A stretch of DNA of 64,000 nt from Protea cynaroides (lineage: Eukaryota; Streptophyta; Magnoliopsida; Proteales; Proteaceae). The stretch covers positions 66,585,022-66,649,021 of the forward strand of contig CM053270.1 in the NCBI GenBank assembly GCA_028583415.1, in the 5' to 3' direction. Below the pieces are notes generated by a model. It was given only the letters and a program-made list of their open reading frames with translations. It was not told where the DNA came from and did no database searches. Each line of letters starts with the position of its first letter. The stretch's first letter is position 1. Positions 1 to 10,509 of the stretch are shown piece after piece. A program made the translations under genes and the position numbers.

Positions 1-107
1 GTGTTTTTTTGAACTTGGTGAAATCACAATTGGACCGAGACAATTGAATATCCGAATCAAAACGACCCAAAACCGAACTATATAGTTGAGGCTGCTTGGG
101 TATTTCT

Positions 108-110
<3 letters not shown>

Positions 111-134
<24 letters not shown>
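111..134. repeat. (GA)n microsatellite
   Basis: About 12 GA dinucleotides. The corresponding array in unit B is longer (11,046-11,087). A second array in unit A lies at 382-409 and matches 11,330-11,368 in unit B. Open frames across these arrays are low-complexity artefacts. Confidence 0.9.
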
Positions 135-138
<4 letters not shown>

Positions 139-376
139 GAGGGGGTGTATCACTTAAAATGACAACTTCAACCTTTAGGATTTTTTTTTTGGTAAAAAAC
201 CTTTAGACTTAAATTTCATATAATACAATTGTCACAATCCTGAATCAATATGTGGTCAAGGTTAAAAAAAGAGAAGGTTCATTTCCCCATGAGTGCCTGA
301 GAATCTCCCATGTCACATCAATATGCATGTAGGATAGGTATATCCAAAGAAGTCCACAAGGTCCGGAAAGAGAAAG

Positions 377-413
<37 letters not shown>

Positions 414-501
414 TATATGAAGGGTAGAAAAAAAATTTCACACTTAGTGTGGGGATGTTATTATCAATTTCTATTTTTGAACTTGTTTTGTTATGGAAAT
501 T

Positions 502-864
502 ATCAGCCACACTCCCTGTAGTATGGCTTAATCTCACCTACACACCTTTGTTCGTAATAATATCACTAACACCCTTTACTTTTGAAAATATCTTCAGTCA
601 AACCCCCTTTATTGAATGATGAATCACTTAGTTTTACCAACAAAACCACCTCCGTTGAGTTGAAACGGTTAAATCTCAATTAAACTATAAGATGAGGTGT
701 TTGCGGAAGGAAAGGAAACATCATTGATCAGAGAAAGATGATCCATCTTGAGACGGAGGGGGTCTGACTGAATCATATTTTCAAAAATAAGAGATGTTAA
801 TGATATTATCGTGAATAAAAATGGGTGGATGAGATTAAATCGTATTACAGGGAGTGTGGTTGAT
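502..864. mobile_element. Foldback MITE present only in unit A
   Basis: The left end atcagccacactccctgta is mirrored by tacagggagtgtggttgat at the right end. The inverted similarity runs about 110 bp inward on each arm, through the cataatatcactaac-type stretch to the gtcaaaccccc-type stretch. Unit B around 11,420-11,490 reads through without this insert. There is no coding capacity. I could not define a clean target-site duplication, so the superfamily is open. Confidence 0.75.
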
Positions 865-1644
865 ATTTTTCCTTTTTTTATTAGTACAATTTTGGATATT
901 TTTTTTGGTAGAAATACAATTTTTAGTATTTTAAGAATAGAACAAGTGGTCTTATTTATTTAACTTTTCGAATACATTTTTGACATTTATAAACTTTGAA
1001 AAAGTATTTTAAACACTATTTGACCTTATTGGAAACTAACGCGTTAGTTGAAATTTGATTTTTCTTATTTCCAATAAAAAAATGCATTTAAAATGTAAAT
1101 AACTGTAGAACCTTATACGACCCCAAAATAAGAAAGAATTTATTTTGGCCTTTTATGGCAAGTAAGATGACAGAAAAACCTGCCAATGTTTCTAATAAAA
1201 ATATATGATATAGAAATTAGAAAAGAGTTATTCATTTTTTTCCACTATGAAAGAGCTATTCAGGCCTCTTCTGTCGCCAAGAAACTAGCCAAACTACCAT
1301 TACCATCTTTCTATTATAATCCCCTCTTGTGAAGGGTGTTTAGTAGAAAGGTGTTTAGTAGTATGGTATTAAAGTTTGAGTTAAATGTTATTGTCAAGTT
1401 TCTAACTCAAAAATTTGAACTAAGAAGTGGAGGGATTCTCGATCCTTATATAACATCGCAAGATCTCATTAGGTGGTGTATACGTAGCAATACATGACAC
1501 TATTCGATTGGGTGATTGATCCCTCTTTTTGGGTGATATATAGTCCCGTTTTTGGGTGATCGTCCCTCTTTTTAGGTGACATATAATCCCTCTTCTGGGT
1601 AACCGCCCCTCTTTTGTGCATTTGGCGTCTTTTTTCAGTGACTT

Positions 1645-1704
<60 letters not shown>

Positions 1705-2506
1705 GGGTTATTATGAGAAGGAACTAGAACTCTAATACTATATCAAGTTTCTATTAAAAAGTTCGAACTAGTAAGTGGAGAAACATTTCATATATAAAAC
1801 TCTAAGATTCTAATCTCATTAGCAATGTAAGACTATTATCAATAATCATAAGATCAATCTTTTTTTTTTTTTTTGGGTTTTCTATAAACATTAAAATGGA
1901 AGATCATATACATTACCTCATAGGATTCTTCTGTGCCTTCTTACACGAGGTATATTATGATGATGAACATTACCTGATAGTGTCTCCTGCACGTTTCCAC
2001 ATAAGGATTTAAAATCATCAGAAACGAGATGATCATTTTACATCCCATGTTAGTGGCGGGCATATGATAATTGAGATGTTGTCGAATAGTGATCTTTTCT
2101 CCAAAATTACAATCTCTGATAATAGTTTCAAGGAGTTGTAAATATGTCTAATAACCTTGGAAATTGTATCAATTTAATAAACGATTTGGAATTCATCAAG
2201 TCTGTTTATGAATGACAATTTGAATGTTTACTCAAAAAAAAAAAAATGACAATTTGAATGGAAAAATAATAATAATAAATCATGGGTTAATGGAGTTTCA
2301 TGAAAATGTAATTCCATTTCTGTCTTCATTGTTTGACATAATTCCTTGAAAGTTGAGAAACACATTCATTGCACTTTGTCATATTTATCTTTAGCCAACA
2401 ATTTCTTCCTCTTTATGAATATTTTAGGTAAATGATAAATGATGATAGATTACTCCACTTTCGTAAGTTGTAAAACCAAGCTGGAAATAGATAACATTGG
2501 GGGGCT
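865..2506. other. Intergenic region downstream of PME-A, with a (CT)n array
   Basis: AT-rich non-coding sequence largely paralogous to 11,450-12,560 in unit B. The one distinct feature is a (CT)n microsatellite at 1,647-1,701 inside a stretch (about 1,330-1,880) that has no counterpart in unit B. No gene is supported. Confidence 0.6.
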
Positions 2507-5500
2507 TCAAGGCTTTGCAAACCCAGTGTAGAAAGGTATTCCTGTGTCTGTCAACCATGGGATTGGTGAGTCTGTTGCATTTGGTCCGCTGAGCATCTGA
2601 CCAGCAGTGAAAGGAAAAGCATCCTTGCTATCGTTGAAGAGCTTGTAAGTCGGCCAATTAACTCTCCCATTTGTTTTAGCACCAGGTCCCGTATTTGCAT
2701 ACTCTGCAAAGAAACAATGCTGGTTATTAGGGTATGTTTCATTCCAAACTGACCATCCGAGGGGGTCAATGAAATCTCCCATGAATGATTCCATAAAAAC
2801 CGCCGTCGCATATAATTTCCATGGGCGGCCTAAGAATGTTGGAATTGTACGGTTCGGATCCATCGGTTCCACCACAATAGAGCAATTTTGGAACACCAGA
2901 GCACTAGTACTAGTTTGATTTATTTTCCCACTGGCTGACACGATGTTCTTTTGCCCATCCAAGGGTCTCCTCACAATTATCTGAGAGTTCTGGATCATAG
3001 CGGTACCCCCACCAAAAACGAAGTCTAAGGTGCCACTGATCATACAGTCACGGTAGAATTGGCGATTAGTATGGGCATACAAGGTGTCTTGGAATCCCTC
3101 CATCTTACAGTCGAAGAAGGCAGCCTTGTCTCCGGTGACATGCAGAGCCACGGCCTGATGACCTTCAGGACCAGCAGTGTTTTCGAATTTCATCGACCTG
3201 GCCAGAAAATATTTTCCTTCTACGGCTGTAGCAAGAGCAAGCAATAGTAAGAATTTGTCCACATGAAACTCGATTCAAATTGAATGCTTATATAAGGAGT
3301 AGACTATATATTAAGGGCTGGTCAGGTTCCTTGAGCGGTTGCCTGAGCCAACAATGGAGGCAGGGCGATGGCAGTACCGTTGTAGGGGATACGAGATGAG
3401 AATAATTCATTTACATATACTTGTATCTTCCATGGGGTCCTATCACCTTATAGATCTAGTGGGTCCCGCACTCTAGAGGTAGGATCCACACGACATCGAC
3501 AGTAATGGAAACCCATGCAAAATACATGTGCATGTAGGGGATCCGAATTGTCTCCTCCCTGTACTTTAGGGAGGAGGGAGACGTCTCCATCGGATGGTTG
3601 ACACGTGGCTCTCGGAAAAATCTAAGCCCCATGTTCGAGTAGACACCCAATCGACAAGCCTAGCCGCCAGAGGGTGTTGACTCGGATGTGTGACTCGAAT
3701 TTTCCCAATAATCACGTATTGGCCATCTAACGAGGGCTTCTCTCTGCTCCCTATACCTGCTCCCTGAAGTACAGGGAGGAAAACATTTTGAATCCGCATG
3801 CTGGTGATCTGAACCCGAGAACCCGAGAAGATAGGAGAAGAGAGAGAAAAAGTGGCGCTGACGTAGCTTCCACTTTCATGCAAAGAACTTTCTACCATAC
3901 ATCGTATAAGGGATTTTCTAATTAATGGTGTCAAACAATTTGTCACTTGTCTTTTGGCATTCATGTACTGGGAAAAAAAATAAAATCTTTTCGCATTCTT
4001 AACATGTTATGCTTGTTTTTATTTATTTATTTATTTTTTATAATTATTATTTAAACAGAAGTAATTGTAATCATTTTATATATTTATTTACAATAAGAAA
4101 AAATGTGAAACAATGACAACTATTGAAAATAAGACAATGAACAATTAAAATTTGTCACAATTCTAAATACACCTAGAGGGTATGAAATATGTGATTTAGA
4201 TAGTCCCCAATAAATATTATTAAAGTCTTTGTGTAGGATAGAGCTTGCCTCAAGTTGAGTTCTCCTTCGGTAGTGATCCAACGGATGAAATTCAATAGCT
4301 CTATACGCATATCAATGTATTAGTAATACATACGGATTGACTTATTCTAGTTGTTGGATCACCAACTTGAAGGACAGCTCAACTTGAGATGAGTGAGTCC
4401 TTTTGTGTTTCTTCTTCCCCCTCCCTTCCCATTAAAAAAAAAAAAAAAAGAAAAAAAAAAGAAGAAGAATAAAATAAAATAAAATAAAACTTTCAGCTCT
4501 TCTCATTTTCAAGAATGAAATAAGGTTTGAAAAGCTGATAAATCAAGGTGGCACTCTTGGTCAAGTAATTAAGTATCCCAGTATTGATAAAGGAGTCATG
4601 AGATTGTTCAGAACAATCCCACATTTAAAAACATGGGGTCTGAAAAATTTTAATATAGTAGTTTGATTTCTCCACTTATCAACTTAAGCTACTAGAAAAG
4701 ATTAAAAGAAAACGAGGTAGAGAAATAAAGTTGACAAATTGGGCAGGAGGGGTTCAACTTACCGAAGGAGTAGGTATATGAAGTGGGAATGTGTTGGATA
4801 TAGTAGCTCTTATTTCCAGTAATGATGGTCTTCTCGGGTCCATCTCCATACATGAACACATTACTCTGATTCTTATGGACAGTGAGATTCTCCTCCTTAT
4901 AGGTCCCAGCCTTCACGTAGACAACATATTTTTGCCCCGGAAGCAGTTTCTTTGGATATGCGTCAAGAGCTGCAGCAATAGAATTGAACACTTTAGGGCC
5001 GTGGCCAAGCAGGTCCACAATCGCATCAGGCACGGGCAATGCTTCTTCCAATAACCAACGGTCTCTCTCTGAAAGCCAATGTGGGTTATCACCTTCACCC
5101 ACATTAAGAAGTTTCCGATGATTGGGATTTTTTACTTTCACTTGGATGTTTAAGGCCACAAGGATCATGGAGAGCTCGGCAAAAATGTCAGCAGCATTGA
5201 CTGTGAGCAAAGTGGCATTAAAGAGTCCATCTTGCATCCCAGCCTTCAAATCTACATTCTCAATTTGATCAAGGCAGGTCTCCTTGTACACACCGACAGC
5301 AGTCAACCAATTCCTAAACTCATATACTTCATCATGTATCCCTTGCAATTCATTACCTTCAAGCAATGCTAGTGCTTCTTCTAGCTCCTCAACTGCAAAT
5401 TGTAAAAATTTCTTACATTCACCGAGGGCCAACTCATCGTACCTCTTAAGGTTCTCAATCTTGATTGTTTGGGATGTTTCGAGTGCAAGCTTCGTCGCTT

Positions 5501-5723
5501 CAGTGGTTTCGGCGAGAGCCACCCTAAAGTAGTCCTTGAGGCTTGAACTTGAATTTGATGCAACTGGGGCAATGATGCTAATGCATTTATCCTTGTAACT
5601 AGTTGGTGAACAAATGGCCTCAACAGCTTTCATATTTGTTGACAAGCTCTTCTCATGGGCGCCATTGACAACACCGACGATGAGGATCAGAGAAACACTG
5701 ACGATTAATCCTTTGCTCGTCAT
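2507..5723 (-). CDS. PME-A: type-I pectin methylesterase with PMEI-like pro-region (2 exons)
   Basis: Removes methyl esters from homogalacturonan in the cell wall; the N-terminal domain is the inhibitor-like pro-region removed on export. Exons are complement(4763..5723) and complement(2507..3225), splicing G|GTAAGT to CTACAG|CC; together they give 559 aa. Residues 1-21 form a hydrophobic signal/anchor. PMEI cysteines are C38, C47, C103 and C150. Processing motifs are RKLL at 203-206 and, in place of the usual RRLL, RWLL at 222-225. The catalytic domain keeps GTYKE (273-277), QAVAL (344-348), QDTL with D367, DFVFG with D388 and LGRPW with R454, so it looks active. I chose the ATGACGAG start, shared with the other copies, over an in-frame ATG 42 nt upstream at 5765, because that upstream codon is ATA in the PMEI pseudogene and is absent from the PMEI gene. 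Its tandem paralogue is PME-B. Confidence 0.92.
3537..3797. mobile_element. Foldback insert in the PME-A intron
   Basis: The arm ggggatccgaattgtctcc followed by tccctgtacttt is mirrored by aagtacaggga and aaaacattttgaatccgc at the other end. The interior has no recognisable gene. The paralogous stretch of the PME-B intron (about 13,430-13,490) lacks this segment, which supports an insertion. Coordinates are those of the inverted arms; flanking sequence from about 3,391 to 3,836 is also absent from unit B. Confidence 0.6.
4235..4397. mobile_element. Short MITE with near-duplicated flanks in the PME-A intron
   Basis: Inverted arms: ctcaagttgag and gtgatccaac on the left match gttggatcac and ctcaacttgag on the right. 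The flanks tctttgtgt (4,226-4,234) and tccttttgtgt (4,398-4,408) look like a decayed target-site duplication of about 9 bp. Unit B runs straight through at about 15,178-15,195, so the insert postdates the tandem duplication or was lost from B. Confidence 0.65.
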
Positions 5724-5784
5724 CTTGTTGCCTGCTGCTGCACACTCACTCTGGGGATGCTCCATGACCTCTGCTTATGCTTGC

Positions 5785-5793
5785 TTTTATAGG
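5785..5793 (-). promoter_or_regulatory. TATA box of PME-A
   Basis: CCTATAAAA on the minus strand, about 60 nt upstream of the chosen ATG. The same element stands upstream of PME-B (CCTATAAAG) and of the PMEI gene (CCTATAAAA). Just upstream lies ACGTCCATGAATCA, also present upstream of both PMEI copies. Confidence 0.75.
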
Positions 5794-6109
5794 ATAATAA
5801 AACTGATTCATGGACGTAAGTCTAAAATTAGGGTGATTCACTGGTCATTACTGGTCATTGGGGAGGTAAGAATAGAAATCAGACCAATGATTTTTCATCG
5901 ATTATCCAGAACTTGTACGAAATTCTCTTCAATCCAAGTATGAATTTGACCAAAAAATAAAGTGCTCACATACAGAATTAGGGACTTTCACATTTCTTTG
6001 TGGACAATGAAGTGGCATGCACATGGAGCATTTATTATTTTGTTTGTTGTCCATTCTTGTCTAATTGCTATGTTTCTGCTGTGCACATAAAGAGTCCATT
6101 CTAGTCAAA

Positions 6110-6497
6110 TGTTAGGATTGGGAGATATACAAACAAGAAGAAACATAAAAAATTAATGTGGTTCAGTATTCTATTATGGATATCTATGTTCACCAGAGAA
6201 AAGAAAAATCTTTATTCCCAAAAAGCTTCTCTAACTCTTCAATTGACAGGCTTATCTCAATTGTCAGCCTTATAACGTTCCAACTCTCCACTGTCAGAGG
6301 AGAATCAGAGCTCCTCTGACAGCCCTTACAGCCTTACCTAGGTTTTCCCATACAAAGACAATATATATGAAAACCTAAAAATCCTAATCCCACCACAATT
6401 ATAAGTTTATCCCGTACATGTAATAGACCAAACCTTAATACAAGTACAATTCTATTAATTGTGTGGATCCCACAGAATACAAGACACCAACCCAACA
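6110..6497 (-). repeat. 3' LTR of the copia-type element
   Basis: 388 bp, starting TGTTGGGTTGG on the minus strand. It aligns with the right LTR apart from point changes, small indels (such as extra gagctcctct material) and the plastid insert in the other copy. Confidence 0.85.
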
Positions 6498-7621
6498 AAT
6501 CTCCACCTGACTTGGATTTTGCAAACTACCTTGAAGAAAATTCGTTGATGTTGATTCTGTAAACCTGTCTCTGCTAAACCGCTACACCCAAACCGGCATA
6601 GCCCACACCCTGTCCAGGTGTCCCGTAAAGCTCACCACCCTACAATGTGATGTGACTCCATCTCTTCCACTGCTGCAACATTATCGAAAAGATCACCGTC
6701 ACTCACAGTCCTCCTGCAATTCCAGTTGCACCTGGAACCCGAGCCTCTGACCACCGCACCTCCAATGCAGACCTTGAGAACCGACTCCTCATCCCAGCCC
6801 TCCGCAATTCCAATTGCACTTGGAACCCAAGTCTCTCACATCTGCACCTCCAATGCAGAACTTGAGATCCGACTTCTTGTCCCAACCCGCCAGTACTCCT
6901 TTATCTCGCAGTGCAGCATAAACTAGCCATTATGCGTACCGTGTCGGGATTCCAATTCCACGGTCAAATTTCGGAAAAAACCTCCCCTATTCGACCAGAT
7001 CCATGAACATCTACCATCGCTCCATCAATCCAATCACGATTTCTTAGCCGTCACTGACCATCAGAACCCTGGGTACCAAACACAAACCTAGAAACTATGG
7101 GGATGCCATTTCACATTCCCCTTCCATGTCCCCTTCCAGTTCCCAAAATCACCCGTACACCACCATCCGTTGCACAGACCACCGCTGGAGACATTTGATT
7201 TGTAGCAACCCTTGCAACCCCATTGCACGATTCCCGTGCCAGCCCTTGTATCTCCTTTGCACCCATGACTTCACTCCCTAGATGCCAAGCAGATACTTGA
7301 TTGCAAACACAAATCAAATCTTGAAATTGACGTCCTGGTTCCATACTTTCTTCATGAAACCCTCTTTTTTTTTTTTCCTTCAATGATCACTTTTCTTAAA
7401 AGTTGATCAGAGATTTAGAGTTAAAAAAAAAAAAAACAAAAACAACTCACTTTTCTTGTACGTACAGTTTCAACTCCCTTTTTTTTTTCTTCAATTTTTT
7501 TTTCAACTTCATAAAAGAGAAAACACAACACTAAACGTACCTTCTTTTTTTTTTTTTTTTTCTTCTTCATACTGCTACCTCTCTCTTTCTCCTAGATCAC
7601 TGACCGATCTATCGAACTTGA

Positions 7622-7633
7622 GCTCTGATACCA
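7622..7633 (-). other. Primer-binding site of the copia-type element
   Basis: Minus-strand TGGTATCAGAGC, complementary to the 3' end of plant initiator tRNA-Met. It directly follows the 5' LTR, which fixes the orientation of the element as minus. Confidence 0.85.
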
Positions 7634-7635
7634 TT

Positions 7636-8186
7636 TATTAGGATTGGGAGACACTAAAATAAGAAGAAAACACAAAGAATTAACGTGGTTCAACACCTCA
7701 TCATGGGATGCCTACGTCCACTAGAGAAAATAGCATATTCGTCCATAGGTCAAATCGGATATGTAATTATTGGAATAATTGTTGGAGACTCAAATGATGG
7801 ATATGCAAGCATGATAACTTATATGCTGTTCTATATCTCCATGAATCTAGGAACTTTTGCTCGCATTGTATCATTTGGTCTACGTACCGGAACGGATAAC
7901 GAAATCTTTATTCTCAAGAAGCCTCTCTAACTCTCCACCTGATAGGCTTATCTCATCTGTTAGCCTTACAGCGTTCCAGCTCTCCACTGTTAGAGGAGAA
8001 TCCTCTGACAGCCCTTACAGCCTCACCTAGGTTTTTCCACACAGAGACAATATATAAGAAAACTTAGAAATCCTAATCCCACTACAATTATAAGTTGATC
8101 CCGTACATGTAATAGACCAAACCCTAATACAAGTATAACTTTATTAATTGTGTGGACCCCACAGAATATAAGACACCAACTCAACA
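7636..8186 (-). repeat. 5' LTR of the copia-type element, interrupted by plastid DNA
   Basis: 551 bp, against 388 bp in the partner. The excess is largely a 177-bp plastid-derived block at about 7724-7900. Outside the block the two LTRs align throughout. Confidence 0.85.
7724..7900 (+). pseudogene. ndhB: Plastid-derived ndhB fragment (NUPT) inside an LTR
   Basis: The plus-strand frame encodes an internal piece of NAD(P)H dehydrogenase subunit 2: KIAYSSIGQIGYV, then GDSNDGYASMITYMLFYIS, then FGLRTGTDN. About 58 codons remain and neither end of the gene is present, so this is not a gene. The left junction shares gagaaaa with the LTR, a microhomology consistent with end-joining capture. A few substitutions (for example R where plastid NdhB usually has C in GTFAC) indicate some age. 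It could have come through the mitochondrion. Confidence 0.9.
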
Positions 8187-8798
8187 CCAACCCCGATTAC
8201 TTTCAATATCTTCAAGTAGGACCTAAGTTTCAAATACCATTTTTTTGGGAAAAATTTCACTGACCCTCTGAGGGATATCTTTAAATCAATCATCCCATCT
8301 TGGCCCATAATGTCAACCACCTTCCTTATTTTTGAAAGTAAGTATCAACATACCTTTTTAGTCCAATTGTAATTATTGTTTTCGATGATAATATTACCCC
8401 TTAGATTGTAAAATATCATTTCACCCTTTTGAAACTTAAATAAAAAAGATTTTCCATAACTGCTGCTTCGTCTTCTTCAATCAGGAACCTATCCCGGAAA
8501 AAATCGAATTAAGTTTCGAATAATCTGATTTGATCTTAACTTATTCTAACTCAATCATGCATAACTTAGTAGTCTCTGAAATCTGAATCGCACAGTAGAG
8601 ACAAAAAGAACTCTTAGGAGTGTTAATAATTCTTGGATTGTAGCATTTCTTGTTTTTAGGGTTTATCTTGATTGCTGAAAAATATCAAATACTCGAAGCA
8701 CAACTCCCCCAACACCGAAAACTCCTAACAAGGGAGTGGCGGCCTATCGGGGTGGGAATAATAAGACCAATCAGGGAAGATGACATCAAGAGTGGAAA
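8187..8798. other. Intergenic, no gene seen
   Basis: AT-rich sequence with no supported coding region. It has little resemblance to unit B beyond the first tens of bases after the retroelement. Confidence 0.5.
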
Positions 8799-8970
8799 AA
8801 GATCCTCTGTAGTGAGGCCAACTCTGTAGTGAGGCCAACTCTGTGAGGATCCCACCTACTCAAAGTGGATCGGTGCATATCCCATTCCACTTAAAGTGTA
8901 TCGAAATACACGCGGATCCACATTGAGTGGGTGGGATCCTCACTACAGGGATGGCCTCACTACAGAGGAT
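8799..8970. mobile_element. Short foldback MITE
   Basis: The arm gatcctctgtagtgaggcc at 8,802 is mirrored by ggcctcactacagaggatc ending at 8,970, with inner arms gtgaggatcccacc / ggtgggatcctcac. The left arm carries a small internal duplication of ctctgtagtgaggccaa. Arms of about 60 bp surround a short spacer. No coding capacity. Confidence 0.8.
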
Positions 8971-9589
8971 CCCAATCTATCAAGAGTCCAGTGATAACCT
9001 CATTATGTTCTCAAGCATTGCCCTTTGCATCGACAGTGCATCCACCACTAGAGTATTAGTAGGAATCTGTTTCACAAACAACGATCAAACCATTTTTTTT
9101 TTTATAGAATCGAGATGGACTCTCATTGAACTAAATTCAAGATAGAGAATGATGAAGAGGTGCTACACAAGAATACACACGAAAGGATGATGAAGAGGGG
9201 ATTTGGGAGGAAGAGGAGCGGCAAAGCTTTAGAGTTTTGACAATTTGAGGCCAATCGTAACTTTTTGCTTTCAATCTCTGTGTACGCAAATGAAAAGATA
9301 AGGTCTTTTCTTGTGGACCATTAGATTGGAGGAGCATCAGGTGTCACATGCTCATTAAACAGTAGCAGGCATTCCTCCAATTAAGTGGTAAATTGGAGAG
9401 GATTCAGATCTGAGTACCATTGCCTAGTGCCCATCTTCCACGCCCTGCTCTCCCTCTCTTTCTCTCCTTAGTTTTGTCTCCATGACTATCACAACATCTT
9501 GAATTTTGGTATATATTTTACTTTTCAAGTGCAAAGGATTTGGATGTAAAATTGTACGCTAAGAATTAATTATGGAATGGTTAGACTTA
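8971..9589. other. Intergenic, no gene seen
   Basis: Non-coding sequence. From about 9,520 it resumes similarity to unit B near 17,490 (caaaggattt-gatg, then taattatggaatg). Confidence 0.5.
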
Positions 9590-10509
9590 GGCTTTATTTG
9601 GTATGAATTATAGAATTAATTATATAATACATTATGGCATATGTAGTTGTTTGGTATGATTTATTGTATTTATTTATATTTAAAGTAAATTAATATAATT
9701 AAAAATCTACAAATAGGTTTGAAGGTGTTTATCATTATTGTGATAATCTATTATTACTTCTTTCCGTTTAGTTAAGGGTGTCAAAACTAGGCCCGGCCCG
9801 ATAGCACGGATCGAGCCAGCCCGATATAACCCGACCGCCCGGCGAGCCTTAATGGACGGTTTGGTCCGAGCTTGTAGCCCGACACCGTTTCGGCCTAAAC
9901 CGAACCAAACCAGACCGATCCGTTAAGAAGCCCAAATTAGCCCAAACCGAGAAAACCCAACCCGAACACCGTAAGGTCCGTCGGGCCCAATTCTTAATTT
10001 TAATGGTTTTAAATTTTAATAGATTGTGTTACACTATTAGAATTCACTTCATGATCTAGAAGATTATGTGAATCTATAGTTGAAAAGATTATGTTAATTG
10101 TTATAGTTTATTAAATTAGATACATATGGAAGGAATAATGCTAATTTTATAGATAGAAATAATAAAATAGGCTATATAGTTTACATATAAAAGGGGCCCG
10201 ATAAGTTCGATAAATCCGATCCGGACCGAACCAACCCGAAATCACCTCAATAAACCCAGCCCGATATCAAACCGACACCGGACCAGCCCGTTACTTATTG
10301 TGTCCAGCGCAGCCCACCCCAACCCGAACTCTTATGGACTGTTTTGGGCTGGGCTTATAAACCCGACACCGGTTCAGTCCGGACCGAAACCGACCCAGAC
10401 CGGCCCGTTGACACCCCGTTTAGTGGTATTAAATGGTTATATTTATGATATATAATTTATTATCATAAATAACTCATAAATATAAATATAAATTATACCA
10501 AAGAGAGCC
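9590..10509. mobile_element. Tourist-like (PIF/Harbinger) MITE, host of a nested MITE
   Basis: Terminal inverted repeats: ggctttatttggtat at the left and ataccaaagagagcc at the right. They are flanked by the 3-bp duplication tta (9587-9589 and 10510-10512), the target preference of the PIF/Harbinger superfamily. Without the nested hAT element it is about 268 bp and very AT-rich. Confidence 0.8.
9773..10416. mobile_element. hAT-type MITE nested in the Tourist-like element
   Basis: Begins taagggtgtcaa and ends ttgacaccc, with extended GC-rich inverted sub-repeats of the ggcccggcccgat / cggcccg type. The 8-bp duplication cgtttagt flanks it perfectly (9765-9772 and 10417-10424), as expected of hAT elements. 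644 bp, no transposase. Confidence 0.85.

Larger units (their letters stand above)
3226..4762 (-). other. Intron of PME-A, loaded with small insertions
   Basis: A 1,537-bp intron with donor GTAAGT (complement of 4757-4762) and acceptor CTACAG (complement of 3226-3231). Relative to the PME-B intron it has gained one inverted-repeat element near 3,537-3,797 and a second at about 4,235-4,397. It lacks the 1-kb Mutator-like insert of PME-B, keeping the single-copy target taaatattat at 4,211-4,220. Confidence 0.85.
6110..8186 (-). mobile_element. Non-autonomous copia-type LTR retrotransposon
   Basis: LTRs lie at 6110-6497 and 7636-8186. On the minus strand they run TGTTGGGTTGGTGTC to CAATCCTAACA (the right LTR now has TA for CA at that end). 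A primer-binding site TGGTATCAGAGC (initiator tRNA-Met type) sits at complement(7622..7633), 2 nt from the 5' LTR. A purine-rich AGTCAGGTGGAGATT precedes the 3' LTR at complement(6498..6512). The internal region is only 1.1 kb and has no gag or pol; it contains a two-copy repeat of about 88 bp (6712-6890). Flanks tcaaa (6105-6109) and ccaac (8187-8191) are compatible with a mutated 5-bp duplication; the paralogous site near 16,914 reads ccaat. Confidence 0.85.

Noticed and set aside
5724..5765. Upstream in-frame ATG of PME-A (14 extra residues)
   Set aside because: The paralogous positions have ATA in the PMEI pseudogene and no ATG in the PMEI gene, and the extension precedes the signal segment; the shared ATGACGAG start is preferred.
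7685..7930. 81-codon frame with an ATG reading into NdhB sequence
   Set aside because: The ATG and both ends come from the LTR; only an internal ndhB fragment is present, so it is not a functional gene.
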